The notes beneath the pieces are model-generated. The model searched no databases and was not told the origin of the DNA. It was given only the letters and a program-made list of their open reading frames with translations. The position numbers and the translations under genes were made by a program. A stretch of 64,000 nt of DNA from Paracoccus everestensis (GTDB lineage Bacteria > Pseudomonadota > Alphaproteobacteria > Rhodobacterales > Rhodobacteraceae): positions 2,466,501 through 2,530,500 of the forward strand of contig NZ_CP090836.1 of the NCBI RefSeq assembly GCF_021491915.1, given 5' to 3'. This document shows, piece after piece, positions 47,166 through 56,924 of the stretch. How positions within the stretch are numbered: the first letter of the stretch is position 1; every line of letters starts with the position of its first letter.

Positions 47166-47687
47166 TCACAACCAGTCGATGTCGTCAAAGCCGCGGTCGA
47201 TGTAACCGCCCTGCGAGAAGGACTCGCCCTCGTAGCCGAAGATCGGCCAGATATCCTTCTGGTTATAAAGCCCCGTCACCAGCCCGCCCCGGACGGTCTG
47301 GAAGAAGGGCGTGTCCTGGATGGACCGCAGGATCGCCACGCGATCATCCTCCCACCCGGCGGCCAGATAGTTGTCGAAGCCGGCCTTCTTCGCCGCCTCG
47401 TCCAGTGCGGCGATGCCCTCGGCCACCATCTCCTTCTGCTCGGTCACGTCATAGGACTTGATCGCCACCGCATAGAAGCGGTCGCCTACCCGGTCGTGTG
47501 GATAGATGTCGCGCGCCATCTGCAACAGCGTCGCCATCTGATGTTCGCTGATCGCCGTCACCTCGACGGCCCAGGCGGCGTCGGTCGCCGCGATGAAGCC
47601 AGGCCCTACGATGGCCAGCGCCCCGGCCGCCACCGCACGCGACAAAAGCGCGCGGCGGGTCAGCCCCTGCTTGTTCATTCGGGTCAT
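47166..47687 (-). CDS. Tat-exported small subunit of the GMC dehydrogenase (gluconate 2-dehydrogenase subunit 3-like)
   Basis: 173 residues. TRRALLSRAVAAGALAIVGP at the N-terminus is a twin-arginine signal, and cleavage is expected near AWA-VEV. The mature part MATLLQMARDIYPHDRVGDR fits subunit 3 of gluconate 2-dehydrogenase, which helps export the large subunit across the inner membrane. It ends 13 bases before the GMC gene, consistent with one operon and a co-exported pair. Confidence 0.82.
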   Translation of the reverse strand: MTRMNKQGLTRRALLSRAVAAGALAIVGPGFIAATDAAWAVEVTAISEHQMATLLQMARDIYPHDRVGDRFYAVAIKSYDVTEQKEMVAEGIAALDEAAKKAGFDNYLAAGWEDDRVAILRSIQDTPFFQTVRGGLVTGLYNQKDIWPIFGYEGESFSQGGYIDRGFDDIDWL

Positions 47688-47743
47688 ATCCTCTCCTCCC
47701 CTTGCCTGCGCGCCTTGGGGGTCTCCCCTCCCCCGATGGCGCG

Positions 47744-48139
47744 CTATTTGTAACGGCCGCCCCGCTGGATCACCTCGATCTGATAGCCATCGGGATCGGC
47801 GATAAAGAAGAACCGGGCGATCACCTCGCGGCCCGGGGCGAAATCCACCAGCTTGCGCGGTTCAAGGCCTTCGGCCTCCAGTTTCGCGTGCAGGGCGTCC
47901 ACGTCATCCACGGTAAAGGCGATGTGCCCATAGCCGTCGCCCAGGGCATAGGGTTCGGTCCGGCCCTTGTTGACGGTCAGTTCCAGTTCCGTCTCGCTTT
48001 CGCCATTCGCCAGATAGACCAGCGTGAAGTCCGGGAAATCCAGGCGTTCGGCCACCTTCAGCCCGAAGCAGCGGTCATAGAATTCGACCGAGCGCGCCTC
48101 GTCCAGGACGCGGATCATGGAATGGACATATTTCGCCAT
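47744..48139 (-). CDS. VOC-family protein, glyoxalase I-like
   Basis: 131 residues starting MAKYVHSMIRVLDEARSVEF, with the paired beta-alpha-beta-beta-beta modules and HIAFTVDDVDALH and FFFIADPDGYQIEVIQ. The metal ligands expected in glyoxalase I (His at 6, Glu near 56, His near 86 and Glu near 122) have plausible counterparts, so lactoylglutathione lyase activity is likely but not certain. It precedes the Tat subunit gene by 56 bases on the same strand. Confidence 0.82.
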   Translation of the reverse strand: MAKYVHSMIRVLDEARSVEFYDRCFGLKVAERLDFPDFTLVYLANGESETELELTVNKGRTEPYALGDGYGHIAFTVDDVDALHAKLEAEGLEPRKLVDFAPGREVIARFFFIADPDGYQIEVIQRGGRYK

Positions 48140-48194
48140 AGGGTTCCCTTCTTGTCTTCCTGGGAACCAGTCTAGGGTGGCCGAATCCGGCTGG

Positions 48195-48212
48195 GTAGTA
48201 ACGGATTACTAC
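48195..48212. promoter_or_regulatory. Perfect inverted repeat upstream of the VOC-GMC operon (candidate operator)
   Basis: GTAGTAA and TTACTAC surround CGGA. It lies 56-73 bases before the VOC start codon and 10 bases past the ribbon-helix-helix gene's stop, a typical operator position. The regulator is unknown. Confidence 0.45.
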
Positions 48213-48221
48213 AAGCGCGCT

Positions 48222-48512
48222 TTATTCGGCGGCGATGGCGGTGGGGGTGAACTGATCCTCGCCCAGGTGGATCGTGCAGGCGCAGCGCAGAAGCGAGGTG
48301 AAGTTGCGCGCCTCGCCGTGCAGTTCCAGAACCTCGGCATGAAGCTTGGAGATGAAGGCGGGCGTCGTCACCCCCTGCCGCGCGGCGATGTCATCGAGGA
48401 TCCGCCAGAACGCCCGTTCCAGCCGGATCGAGGTCGATTGCCCGTTCAGCCGCAGGCGGCGGGTTACGGTTTCATAGCGGTCGGGGTCTTGCCCCGCGAA
48501 GATCTGGCACAT
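48222..48512 (-). CDS. Ribbon-helix-helix domain protein
   Basis: 96 residues from ATG 48512. The central NGQSTSIRLERAFWRILDDI reads as an RHH DNA-binding strand and first helix, then ARQGVTTPAFISKLHAEVLE. It matches the RHH_4-like family common in alphaproteobacteria, whose members are mostly uncharacterised. It may be a regulator of the VOC-GMC genes next to it, judging only from position. The in-frame extension to 48620 lacks support. Confidence 0.7.
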   Translation of the reverse strand: MCQIFAGQDPDRYETVTRRLRLNGQSTSIRLERAFWRILDDIAARQGVTTPAFISKLHAEVLELHGEARNFTSLLRCACTIHLGEDQFTPTAIAAE

Positions 48513-48651
48513 GGGCTTGATCCGAAAGAGTCCGATGGACCGATCCTGCGGCAGGATAGACGGCGGGTCAATGCAAGGTTTGGTTAAAGGAGGATGGGGA
48601 GAATTATGCATGCAAAGCACTCACCCTGCGCCATCTGGCAACCAGCAGATG

Positions 48652-49245
48652 CTAAGAGAAGTCTGTTCCTTGTTCAGGATTAATCATCCATGAAATCGTT
48701 ACCTCATCTCTATCATCGCCCCGAGTTAAATCTTTGACATCGCATATTGTCACTGCAGCATAGTTACCATGCTGGTTTCGCATGATGACTACATTGCTCT
48801 CTGCCGCAGAAATGGCACGGTTACTATAATCTAAGGCCGTGGCATCGCGGATTTCATTGGGTCGGCCCGATCCATGGGCCAAAGCAATAGCGTCAATGTC
48901 AGGGGGATCACTATATAAATATATATTTTGATCACTGGCCTTGGAGAACTTCAAGGTAAAGCAGAGTTCCTCTCGACCAATAACAAACTTATGGTCGTTA
49001 GACATATAGTCCACTGAAGCCCGCCCTTTCAGACGCCGGTCTGTATAATGGGCTTCCACGGCCAAATTGACGCTAGAAGCGTCGCAGTGCCGCCAACAAA
49101 TACTACGATGGGCTCCATAGGAAAACTTCGATCGTATAGCTCTGAAAAAAAACCAGCCTATCGAAAGGATCAAAAATAAAATTCCTAGGATAGCCAAGAC
49201 ACGTTTCTGGCTCCGTTCAAGACGATAAAGTGTGGTATGGAACAT
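48652..49245 (-). CDS. Hypothetical membrane-anchored protein, A+T-rich
   Basis: 197 residues. One transmembrane helix (about residues 17-35: [19 protein letters not shown]) precedes a soluble domain with [11 protein letters not shown] and [21 protein letters not shown] recognise no family. Its base composition is clearly more A+T-rich than all its neighbours, and codon use differs, which suggests recent transfer. It sits between the ribbon-helix-helix gene and tuf2. Confidence 0.65.
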   Translation of the reverse strand: MFHTTLYRLERSQKRVLAILGILFLILSIGWFFFRAIRSKFSYGAHRSICWRHCDASSVNLAVEAHYTDRRLKGRASVDYMSNDHKFVIGREELCFTLKFSKASDQNIYLYSDPPDIDAIALAHGSGRPNEIRDATALDYSNRAISAAESNVVIMRNQHGNYAAVTICDVKDLTRGDDRDEVTISWMINPEQGTDFS

Positions 49246-49272
49246 CTTGAACTCAGTTTACTCTTGCAAATT

Positions 49273-49301
49273 AAAGAAACCCGCCCCTTTCGGGACGGGC
49301 C
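49273..49301 (-). terminator. Terminator after tuf2
   Basis: Arms CCCGTCCC / GGGGCGGG with a GAAA-type loop, then TTTCTTTAATTT leftward. It ends tuf2 transcription before the A+T-rich gene. Confidence 0.75.
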
Positions 49302-49324
49302 TTGTTCTCACCGCGATGCGGTCT

Positions 49325-50503
<1,179 letters not shown>

Positions 50504-50724
50504 GATGGCCTCCTGATCGCGGGGCATGGCGAAGACGGCCCCGAATTGACGTGCGCCGCGATGTATAAGCAGGACTGGGGAAAATCAAGGGTGCCCGCGC
50601 GTCCCCCGGCACCTTAAGGGGGCGCCGTTCCGGGCGCCCTGCGGAACCATTCGGCACGCATATCTGTTCGGGGGCGAACCGGAATGGCCTTGTCGGCCAT
50701 ACCCGGCAATGGAGGATATGTTCG

Positions 50725-51660
50725 ATGAGCCTGATGAAAACCCTGGGCCGTGTCGCGGCCGGTGTCATTCTTGCCAAGGGCCTGGGCGCGGCCATGCAGC
50801 AGCAACGCCCGCAAGGGAGGCCGGGTGACAGGATCACGCAGCACCGCACCGGCCAGGGCGGGCTTCTGGGCGATCTGTTCGGAAACAACACCGCTTCTGG
50901 CCAGGGCAGCGGCGGCCTGGGCGATATGCTGGGCCAGGTTCTGGGCGGAGGGCGCCCGGGCGGCGGATCGCGCTATGGCGGGCCGAACTCTCGTGGTGCG
51001 TCGGGCGGGCTGGGCGGGCTTCTGGACGGCCTGACCAACAAGGCCCGCACCAGTGGCAGCAGCGGCGGCGGGCTTGGCGATCTGCTGGGCCAGCTTGGCG
51101 GCGGCACCAAGACCCGCAGTGCGGGCAGCAGCGGGGGTCTTGGCGACCTGCTGGGCGGTCTTCTGGGCGGTGCGGCCGCGGGCGGCATGGCTGGGAGCCT
51201 GGCCCGCAAGGATTCACAACGCACCAACGATGCCAGCTTTGGCGAGTTGTTCAACGATGCCGTCGTCAAGCAGGACGAACCTGAAATCGCGCCCACCCCG
51301 GAACAGAACGCCGTAGCCGGGCTGATGCTGCGCGCGATGATCCAAGCCGCCAAATCCGACGGCACCGTGGACGAGGCGGAAAAACAGCGCCTGCTGGGCA
51401 AGCTGGGCGACGACCTGGACGATGAGGAACGCCAGTTCATCCGCGACCAGATGGCCGCGCCCGTGGACCCCGAGGCCCTGGCCCGCGAAGTTCCCCCAGG
51501 CCTGGAATCCCAGGTTTACCTGATGTCGCTTCTGGCCATCGACCTGGATCACGAGGAAGAAGCCCGTTACCTGGACCGGCTGGCCCGCGCGTTGAAACTG
51601 GACCGCCCGGCGGTCAACGACATCCATGCCGAAGTGGGCGTGACCAAGCTTTACAATTGA
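50725..51660 (+). CDS. DUF533/TerB-like protein with Gly-Leu-Gly repeats
   Basis: 311 residues. The N-terminal third to half (about 45-175) contains repeated GGLGDLLGQLGGG-type units, five of them, separated by Gly/Ser-rich linkers. The C-terminal domain from about 195 (AVAGLMLRAMIQAAKSDGTV and KQRLLGKLGDDLDDEERQFI) matches the DUF533/TerB-like helical fold. Related proteins are membrane-associated or periplasmic stress factors of unknown job. It has no clear signal peptide. It is divergent from tuf2. Confidence 0.8.
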   Translation: MSLMKTLGRVAAGVILAKGLGAAMQQQRPQGRPGDRITQHRTGQGGLLGDLFGNNTASGQGSGGLGDMLGQVLGGGRPGGGSRYGGPNSRGASGGLGGLLDGLTNKARTSGSSGGGLGDLLGQLGGGTKTRSAGSSGGLGDLLGGLLGGAAAGGMAGSLARKDSQRTNDASFGELFNDAVVKQDEPEIAPTPEQNAVAGLMLRAMIQAAKSDGTVDEAEKQRLLGKLGDDLDDEERQFIRDQMAAPVDPEALAREVPPGLESQVYLMSLLAIDLDHEEEARYLDRLARALKLDRPAVNDIHAEVGVTKLYN

Positions 51661-51667
51661 CGGCTTA

Positions 51668-51690
51668 GGCGGTCCTTCGGGGCCGCCTTT
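51668..51690 (+). terminator. Terminator after the DUF533 gene
   Basis: GGCGG...CCGCC stem with inner CC/GG pairs and a TTC loop, ending in TTT. It is eight bases past the stop. Confidence 0.55.
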
Positions 51691-51799
51691 CCAAATCCGC
51701 AATTGCCCTTCAGTCCAATTGATCCAGGCTTTTGATCCTGCCACTCTTTTCCTGACAGTTGTGTCGTCATCATCGCCAGTCCCTGTAAGGAGCCAGCCC

Positions 51800-52267
51800 A
51801 TGACCCCCGTCAAAGCCCTTGCCGTCACCCTTGTTCTTGCCTTGCCGGGCCTTGCGCTTGCGCAATCCGCCGAAGAAGCCGCCGAGAAGGCCATCGAGGC
51901 GCGGCACGGCTTCATGACCATGCTTGGCATCAACATGGGGCAGCTTTCCGGCATGGCAAAGGGCGAGATCGCCTATGACGAGGCTGCCGCGACCAGGGCT
52001 GCCGCGAACATCGTCGCCTTGACGCAATACGACGCCCCGGCTTTGTTCATTGAAGGCACGTCGTCCGAAGATAACGACGACTCCGACGCCCTGCCCGCGA
52101 TCTGGGAAAAGCCCGACGATTTCCGCGCCAAGTTCGCCGCCTTGGGCGAGGCTGCGGCGGGCAGCCCGGACGCCGTCAAGGGCGGGCAGGAAAACCTTGG
52201 GCCGGTGCTGCAAAAGATCGGCGGCGCCTGCAAGGCTTGCCACGACAATTACCGCAAGGCCGACTGA
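51800..52267 (+). CDS. Cytochrome c' (class II cytochrome c)
   Basis: 155 residues. Signal peptide 1-21 (ending LALA-QS), then a four-helix bundle and the heme site CKACH at 144-148 near the C-terminus, the class II pattern. AAGGAG is placed nine bases upstream of ATG 51800. Cytochromes c' bind NO and are linked to defence against it; redox partners vary. Its stop overlaps the start of the b561 gene (TGATG), so the pair is co-translated. Confidence 0.9.
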   Translation: MTPVKALAVTLVLALPGLALAQSAEEAAEKAIEARHGFMTMLGINMGQLSGMAKGEIAYDEAAATRAAANIVALTQYDAPALFIEGTSSEDNDDSDALPAIWEKPDDFRAKFAALGEAAAGSPDAVKGGQENLGPVLQKIGGACKACHDNYRKAD

Positions 52268-52851
52268 TGGCGGGACGCCCGGCGCAGCGCGAAAGGATCT
52301 GGGATCCGGCGCTGCGGGCGTTTCACTGGGCCTTGGCGCTGCTGGTCGTTTCGAACTGGCTTCTGGGCAAGATCGGCCCCTCTGACATGACGCTGCATTT
52401 CTGGTTGGGCTATGGGGTCATAGCCCTGCTGATTTTCCGGCTGGTCTGGGGCGTTGTGGGCCCGGCCCCCGCGCGGTTTACCCGCTTTGTCAGGGGACCG
52501 CGCGCCGTTCTGGGCTATGTGCGGGAAATGGTCCGCCCCCGGCCCAGCCACTGGCCCGGACACAGCCCCGTGGGCGCCTTGGCGGTCCTGGCCATGCTGG
52601 CAGTGCTGGTCCTGCAGGTCACGACCGGCCTGTTCGCCGATCCCGACGATTACATCAATGTCGGCCCGCTGGCTGGGCAGGTCAGTTCCGCCACGTCGCG
52701 CATGGCGCTGCAATGGCATCACCGTGGCGCCGATCTGATCCTGATCCTGGTGCTGCTGCACTGGGCGGTGATCGCCTTTTACCGGTTTTGGAAGCGAGAG
52801 GATCTTGTCCGGCCGATGATCAACGGCTGGAAATGGGTCCGGCGGCAGTAA
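52267..52851 (+). CDS. Cytochrome b561-type membrane protein
   Basis: 194 residues with four transmembrane helices. Histidines in RAFHWALALL, LHFWLGYGV, WHHRGADLIL and LLHWAVIAF are placed to hold b-type hemes. It probably passes electrons between the quinone pool and the cytochrome c' encoded just before it. It resembles the Ni/Fe-hydrogenase b-type and b561 families more than eukaryotic b561. The substrate is unproven. Confidence 0.88.
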   Translation: MAGRPAQRERIWDPALRAFHWALALLVVSNWLLGKIGPSDMTLHFWLGYGVIALLIFRLVWGVVGPAPARFTRFVRGPRAVLGYVREMVRPRPSHWPGHSPVGALAVLAMLAVLVLQVTTGLFADPDDYINVGPLAGQVSSATSRMALQWHHRGADLILILVLLHWAVIAFYRFWKREDLVRPMINGWKWVRRQ

Positions 52852-52909
52852 GCGGGAACCCTTGCGGACGGGGCTTGTTGGACAGGGCAACCCGAAAGGA
52901 CAGCCCATC

Positions 52910-53809
52910 ATGACCACCGACCAACCTTTCCGCAGCGGCGCGATCAGCGGCCCGCGCCTGCCCCGGCCCGACTTTCCGAAACAGGAACAGCCCTTTCCCG
53001 GACTGGCAAGCCGGATGAACCCGCTGCCCGACCACGGCGAGGACAGCTATCGCGGCACCGGGCGCCTGAAGGGCAAGCGCGCCCTGATCACTGGCGGCGA
53101 CAGCGGCATCGGCGCGGCGGCCGCCATTGCCTATGCCCGCGAAGGGGCGGATGTCGCGATCAACTATCTGCCCGACGAACAGGAAGACGCTGACAAGGTC
53201 ATCGCCCTGATCGAGGCCGAGGGTCGCCGCGCCATCGCCATTCCCGGCGACCTGCGGGACGAGGACTTCTGCAAGGCCCTGGTCACAAAGGCGGTCGAGG
53301 GCCTGGGCGGGCTGGACATCCTGGTCAACAACGCGGGCCGCCAGCAATTCTGCGACAAGCTGGAGGATCTGACGACCGAGGCCTTCGACGCCACGATCAA
53401 GACCAATGTCTATGCCCCCTTCTGGGTCACCCGCGCAGCCCTGCCGCATTTGGAGGCGGGCGCGTCGATCATCATCACTTCGTCCGTGCAGGCTTTCTCG
53501 CCGTCGAACCACCTGTTCGACTATGCCCAATCCAAGGCGGCAAATGTCGCCTTCGCCCAGTCGCTTGCCAAGCAGCTTGCGCCGCGCGGTATCCGCGTGA
53601 ACGCGGTCTGTCCCGGCCCCTACTGGACGGCGCTTCAAATCTCGGGCGGGCAGCCGACCGACAAGGCGGCCGAGCACGGCAAGTCGCAGCCCCTGGGCCG
53701 GCCGGGCCAGCCGGTGGAACTGGCGCCGATCTATGTGCTGCTGGCATCGGACGAGGCGAGCTATATCACCGGAGAATACTTCGGATCCGTTGGCGGTTCG
53801 GGACTGTAG
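52910..53809 (+). CDS. Short-chain dehydrogenase (YghA/YdaD-like)
   Basis: 299 residues. The NAD(P) motif TGGDSGIGAA follows an N-terminal extension of about 55 residues (KQEQPFPGLASRMNPLPDHG) typical of this subgroup; the NNAG motif and the catalytic YAQSK also appear. Relatives are general-stress oxidoreductases with uncertain substrates. ATG 52910 has AAAGGA upstream. It is co-oriented with the cytochrome pair but has a 58-base gap. Confidence 0.88.
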   Translation: MTTDQPFRSGAISGPRLPRPDFPKQEQPFPGLASRMNPLPDHGEDSYRGTGRLKGKRALITGGDSGIGAAAAIAYAREGADVAINYLPDEQEDADKVIALIEAEGRRAIAIPGDLRDEDFCKALVTKAVEGLGGLDILVNNAGRQQFCDKLEDLTTEAFDATIKTNVYAPFWVTRAALPHLEAGASIIITSSVQAFSPSNHLFDYAQSKAANVAFAQSLAKQLAPRGIRVNAVCPGPYWTALQISGGQPTDKAAEHGKSQPLGRPGQPVELAPIYVLLASDEASYITGEYFGSVGGSGL

Positions 53810-53921
53810 GCGAGGCAAAGGATTTTTTCCTCTGGCGGGGATATTTTAACCAAGCTGAAAGAGTTCCGCTTCCATACTGGGATCACGGCACAGGCGGGGA
53901 CGCCGATGACCGTCCAAGGTG

Positions 53922-53970
53922 AAAGCCCCCTGCCCGCCGCATCATGCCGGCGCGGCAGGGGGCCGTCTTT
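53922..53970 (+). terminator. Terminator-like hairpin between the SDR gene and parC
   Basis: GCCCCCTGCC pairs with GGCAGGGGGC (53925-53934 and 53954-53963), flanked by AAA and CTTT. It lies about 115 bases past the SDR stop. Two small hairpins (53998-54014, 54042-54060) follow before parC. The remaining 53810-54060 bases hold no gene. Confidence 0.6.
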
Positions 53971-54060
53971 CATCTTGGATCAACTATCCTGGGGAGTCCG
54001 CCAAAGGCGGACGGGGCAAAGCCCCCTGAGAGAACGGCACCGAAGGGCGTAAGCCCTTCG

Positions 54061-56301
54061 TCAGTTGAACTTGTTGTCCCGCGGAAAGCCGCGCGGGGCC
54101 ATGCTGCCTGCGGACGCGCGCTTGCCCAGCCAGGCGGTCAGGTCGGGTTCCGTCCGGGTTCGGCCACCGCTTTCCTGCCAGCGCAGCCCGTCGGCCAGTG
54201 TGATGAAGGCCGCGTCCGACAGGCTGTCGTCGGCCACCAGGCCGCCGCCGCTGCGGTATTTCTGCAAGCGCACGCCCTTGCCGCGCGACATCTCGGGCAG
54301 CTCGGACACTGGAAAGACCAGCATCTTGCGGTTCGTTCCAACCACGGCGACATGATCCCCCCCAACGGGGCGGCACAGCAGCGCATCCCCGTTCAGCACC
54401 TGCTTGCCGGACTTGGTCTGCGCCAGGATGTCGCCCGCGCCCACGATGAAGCCATCCCCCGCCTTGGATGCAACCAGATACCGTTCGCCCTCGCGCCAGG
54501 GGAACAGGGCGATCACCTCGGCCTCGTTCGGCAGGTCGATCATCAGGCGCAGGGGTTCGCCCATTCCGCGCCCGCCGGGCAGGCTGTTGGCGGGCAGGGT
54601 ATAGAAACGGCCGTTGCTGGCGAAAACCATCAGCTTGTCGGTCGTTTCCGCATGAAGCGCCATGCCAGGTCCGTCGCCGTCCTTGAACTTGACCTCGCCG
54701 TCCAGCGGCTGGTGGCCCTTCATGGCGCGGATCCAGCCCATCTTGGACAGGATCACCGTCAGCGGCTCGCGCTCGATCATCGAGTCCATGTCCAGGGGGG
54801 CAATGTCCTGCGCTTCGGCGATCTGCGTGCGGCGCTGGCCCTCGGGCTTCGACTTGCCGAACAGGTTGCGCACTTCTTTCAACTGGTCACTGATGCGGGT
54901 CCATTGCGCACGCTCGTCCGCCAGCATGGCCTCCAGGGCTTGCCGTTCCTCCTGCAAGGCATCGCGTTCGGCGCGAAGCTCGATTTCCTCAAGCTTGCGC
55001 AGGGCGCGCAGGCGCATGTTCAGGATCGCCTCGACCTGCACCTCGGTCAGGGCGAACTCGGCGATCATCACCGCCTTGGGATCATCCTCCTGGCGGATGA
55101 TCTCGATCACGCGGTCCAGGTTCAGATAGGCGATCAGATAGCCTTCCAGCACCTCCAGCCGGGCGGCGATCTTGTCCAGGCGGAAACTGGCGCGGCGCAC
55201 CAGCACGTCCCGGCGGTGGTCCAGGAAGGCGCGCAGGACTTCCTTCAGGCTGCACACCTTCGGGACGCGCCCGTCGATCAGCACGTTCATGTTCATGCTG
55301 AAGCGCAGTTCCAGATCGCTCACGCGGAACAGCGCGCCCATCAGCTGTTCGGGATCGACCGTGCGGGTCTTTGGTTCCAGGACGATGCGGATGTCTTCGG
55401 CGGATTCGTCGCGGACATCGGCCAGGATCGGGATCTTGCGCGTCTGGATCAGTTCGGCCAAGCGTTCGATCAGGCGGGATTTCTGGACCTGGTAAGGGAT
55501 CTCGGTCACGACGATCTGCCACAACCCGCGGCCCAGATCCTCGACGGCCCACCGCGCCCGGACCCGAAAGGCGCCGCGCCCGGTGCGATAGATCTCGGCA
55601 ATGGTTTCGCGGTTTTCCACGATCACGCCGCCGGTGGGGAAATCCGGCCCCTGCAGGATGCCCGCCAGCGTGTCGTCGCGTGCGTCCGGCGTCTTGATCA
55701 GGTGCAGGCAGGCGTCGATCACCTCGTGCAGGTTATGGGGCGGGATGTTGGTTGCCATCCCCACGGCGATCCCCGACGCGCCATTGGCCAGCAGGTTCGG
55801 AAATGCCGCCGGCAGGACCACGGGTTCCTGCAAGGTGCCATCGTAATTGGGGCGAAAATCCACCGCATCCTCTGACAAGCCTTCCATCAGGCTTTCCGAG
55901 GTTTGCGCCAGCCGTGCCTCGGTATATCGGGCAGCGGCCGGGTTGTCCCCGTCGATATTGCCAAAGTTCCCCTGCCCGTTCACCAGGGGATAGCGCATGG
56001 CGAAATCCTGGGCCAGGCGCGCCATGGCGTCATAGATCGCAGCGTCGCCATGCGGATGATAGTTGCCCATCACGTCGCCGGTGATCTTGGCCGACTTGCG
56101 GAACGCCCCGTTTGGCGCCAGCCGCAATTCGCGCATCGCATACAGGATGCGGCGATGCACCGGCTTCAGCCCGTCGCGCGCGTCGGGCAGCGCCCGGTGC
56201 ATGATCGTGGACAAGGCATAGGTCAGATACCGCTCGCCGATGGCGCGGCTCAACGGCTCGGTCTGGGTATTGTCGTCGGGGTCGATGGGCAGGCTGGACA
56301 T
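54061..56301 (-). CDS. parC: DNA topoisomerase IV subunit A
   Basis: 746 residues starting [20 protein letters not shown]. The breakage-rejoining domain has the catalytic Tyr126 in AARYTEARL, and the C-terminal part has the beta-pinwheel repeats ([38 protein letters not shown]). The quinolone-determining loop is [11 protein letters not shown], with Ala87 where E. coli ParC has Ser80. It unlinks replicated chromosomes with ParE. ATG 56301 is used; a GTG two codons upstream is an alternative. Confidence 0.95.
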   Translation of the reverse strand: MSSLPIDPDDNTQTEPLSRAIGERYLTYALSTIMHRALPDARDGLKPVHRRILYAMRELRLAPNGAFRKSAKITGDVMGNYHPHGDAAIYDAMARLAQDFAMRYPLVNGQGNFGNIDGDNPAAARYTEARLAQTSESLMEGLSEDAVDFRPNYDGTLQEPVVLPAAFPNLLANGASGIAVGMATNIPPHNLHEVIDACLHLIKTPDARDDTLAGILQGPDFPTGGVIVENRETIAEIYRTGRGAFRVRARWAVEDLGRGLWQIVVTEIPYQVQKSRLIERLAELIQTRKIPILADVRDESAEDIRIVLEPKTRTVDPEQLMGALFRVSDLELRFSMNMNVLIDGRVPKVCSLKEVLRAFLDHRRDVLVRRASFRLDKIAARLEVLEGYLIAYLNLDRVIEIIRQEDDPKAVMIAEFALTEVQVEAILNMRLRALRKLEEIELRAERDALQEERQALEAMLADERAQWTRISDQLKEVRNLFGKSKPEGQRRTQIAEAQDIAPLDMDSMIEREPLTVILSKMGWIRAMKGHQPLDGEVKFKDGDGPGMALHAETTDKLMVFASNGRFYTLPANSLPGGRGMGEPLRLMIDLPNEAEVIALFPWREGERYLVASKAGDGFIVGAGDILAQTKSGKQVLNGDALLCRPVGGDHVAVVGTNRKMLVFPVSELPEMSRGKGVRLQKYRSGGGLVADDSLSDAAFITLADGLRWQESGGRTRTEPDLTAWLGKRASAGSMAPRGFPRDNKFN

Positions 56302-56426
56302 GGGCACTCAGATAGGGCGCGACGGGCGCGCGGTCCAGCGGGAATCCGTTGGAACGCAGGTGCCGCCGTTGGCGTTGCGGGGCACCATAGGGTAACAAGG
56401 TCCGCAAGGACCGGCGGGGGCAAGGC

Positions 56427-56924
56427 ATGATCAAACTGGGCGCGCTGCTATTGGCGACCTTGGCGGGCCTGTTTGTGATCCTGTCGGTCTGGGGGGACGG
56501 CAACCTTCGCGCCGACCGCCGTCCCGTGCCCCCACCACAGCCTGCCGCCCTGGATGCCGGGGCCGCATCCCCCGCTGCCCCCGAACCGCAGGCGACCCCC
56601 GCCGCCGCCGTCGTGCAGGCCGAATCGCAAACGCCCGAACAGGTCCAGCGTTTTCCCGGGCCCATGCTGCAACCGTCGCCCGAATATGTGGGGGAAACGC
56701 CTGAACCGGTGGCAGTTGCCGATGGTCCGGTCCTGTATGTCACTGGCGACCGGGTGAATGTCCGCGCCGGACCCTCGACCGGGGACCGGGTCGTGACCTC
56801 CTTGGAACGCGGCACGGGGGTGCAGGCGCTCGGGCCTCAGGATGGCGAATGGGTCAATGTTCGTGACGCCGATGGCCGCACGGGTTACGTCGCGGGCCGC
56901 TTTCTGTCGGCCACCGCCCCGTGA
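56427..56924 (+). CDS. SH3-domain protein, probably membrane-anchored
   Basis: 165 residues. An N-terminal hydrophobic segment (about 4-22) works as an anchor or signal, a Pro/Ala-rich linker follows, and the C-terminal SH3_3-type domain is LYVTGDRVNVRAGPSTGDRV and ending SATAP. Such domains bind peptidoglycan peptides. Its stop overlaps the GTG start of the next gene by four bases. Divergent from parC. Confidence 0.82.
   Translation: MIKLGALLLATLAGLFVILSVWGDGNLRADRRPVPPPQPAALDAGAASPAAPEPQATPAAAVVQAESQTPEQVQRFPGPMLQPSPEYVGETPEPVAVADGPVLYVTGDRVNVRAGPSTGDRVVTSLERGTGVQALGPQDGEWVNVRDADGRTGYVAGRFLSATAP

Noticed and set aside
50560-50590. TTGATT/TATACA as tuf2 promoter
   Set aside because: Spacer is about 15 bases, too short for a confident sigma70 call; kept only as a remark.
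53820-54060. Small genes in the SDR-parC gap
   Set aside because: Only hairpins and a terminator are visible; no frame has a ribosome site.
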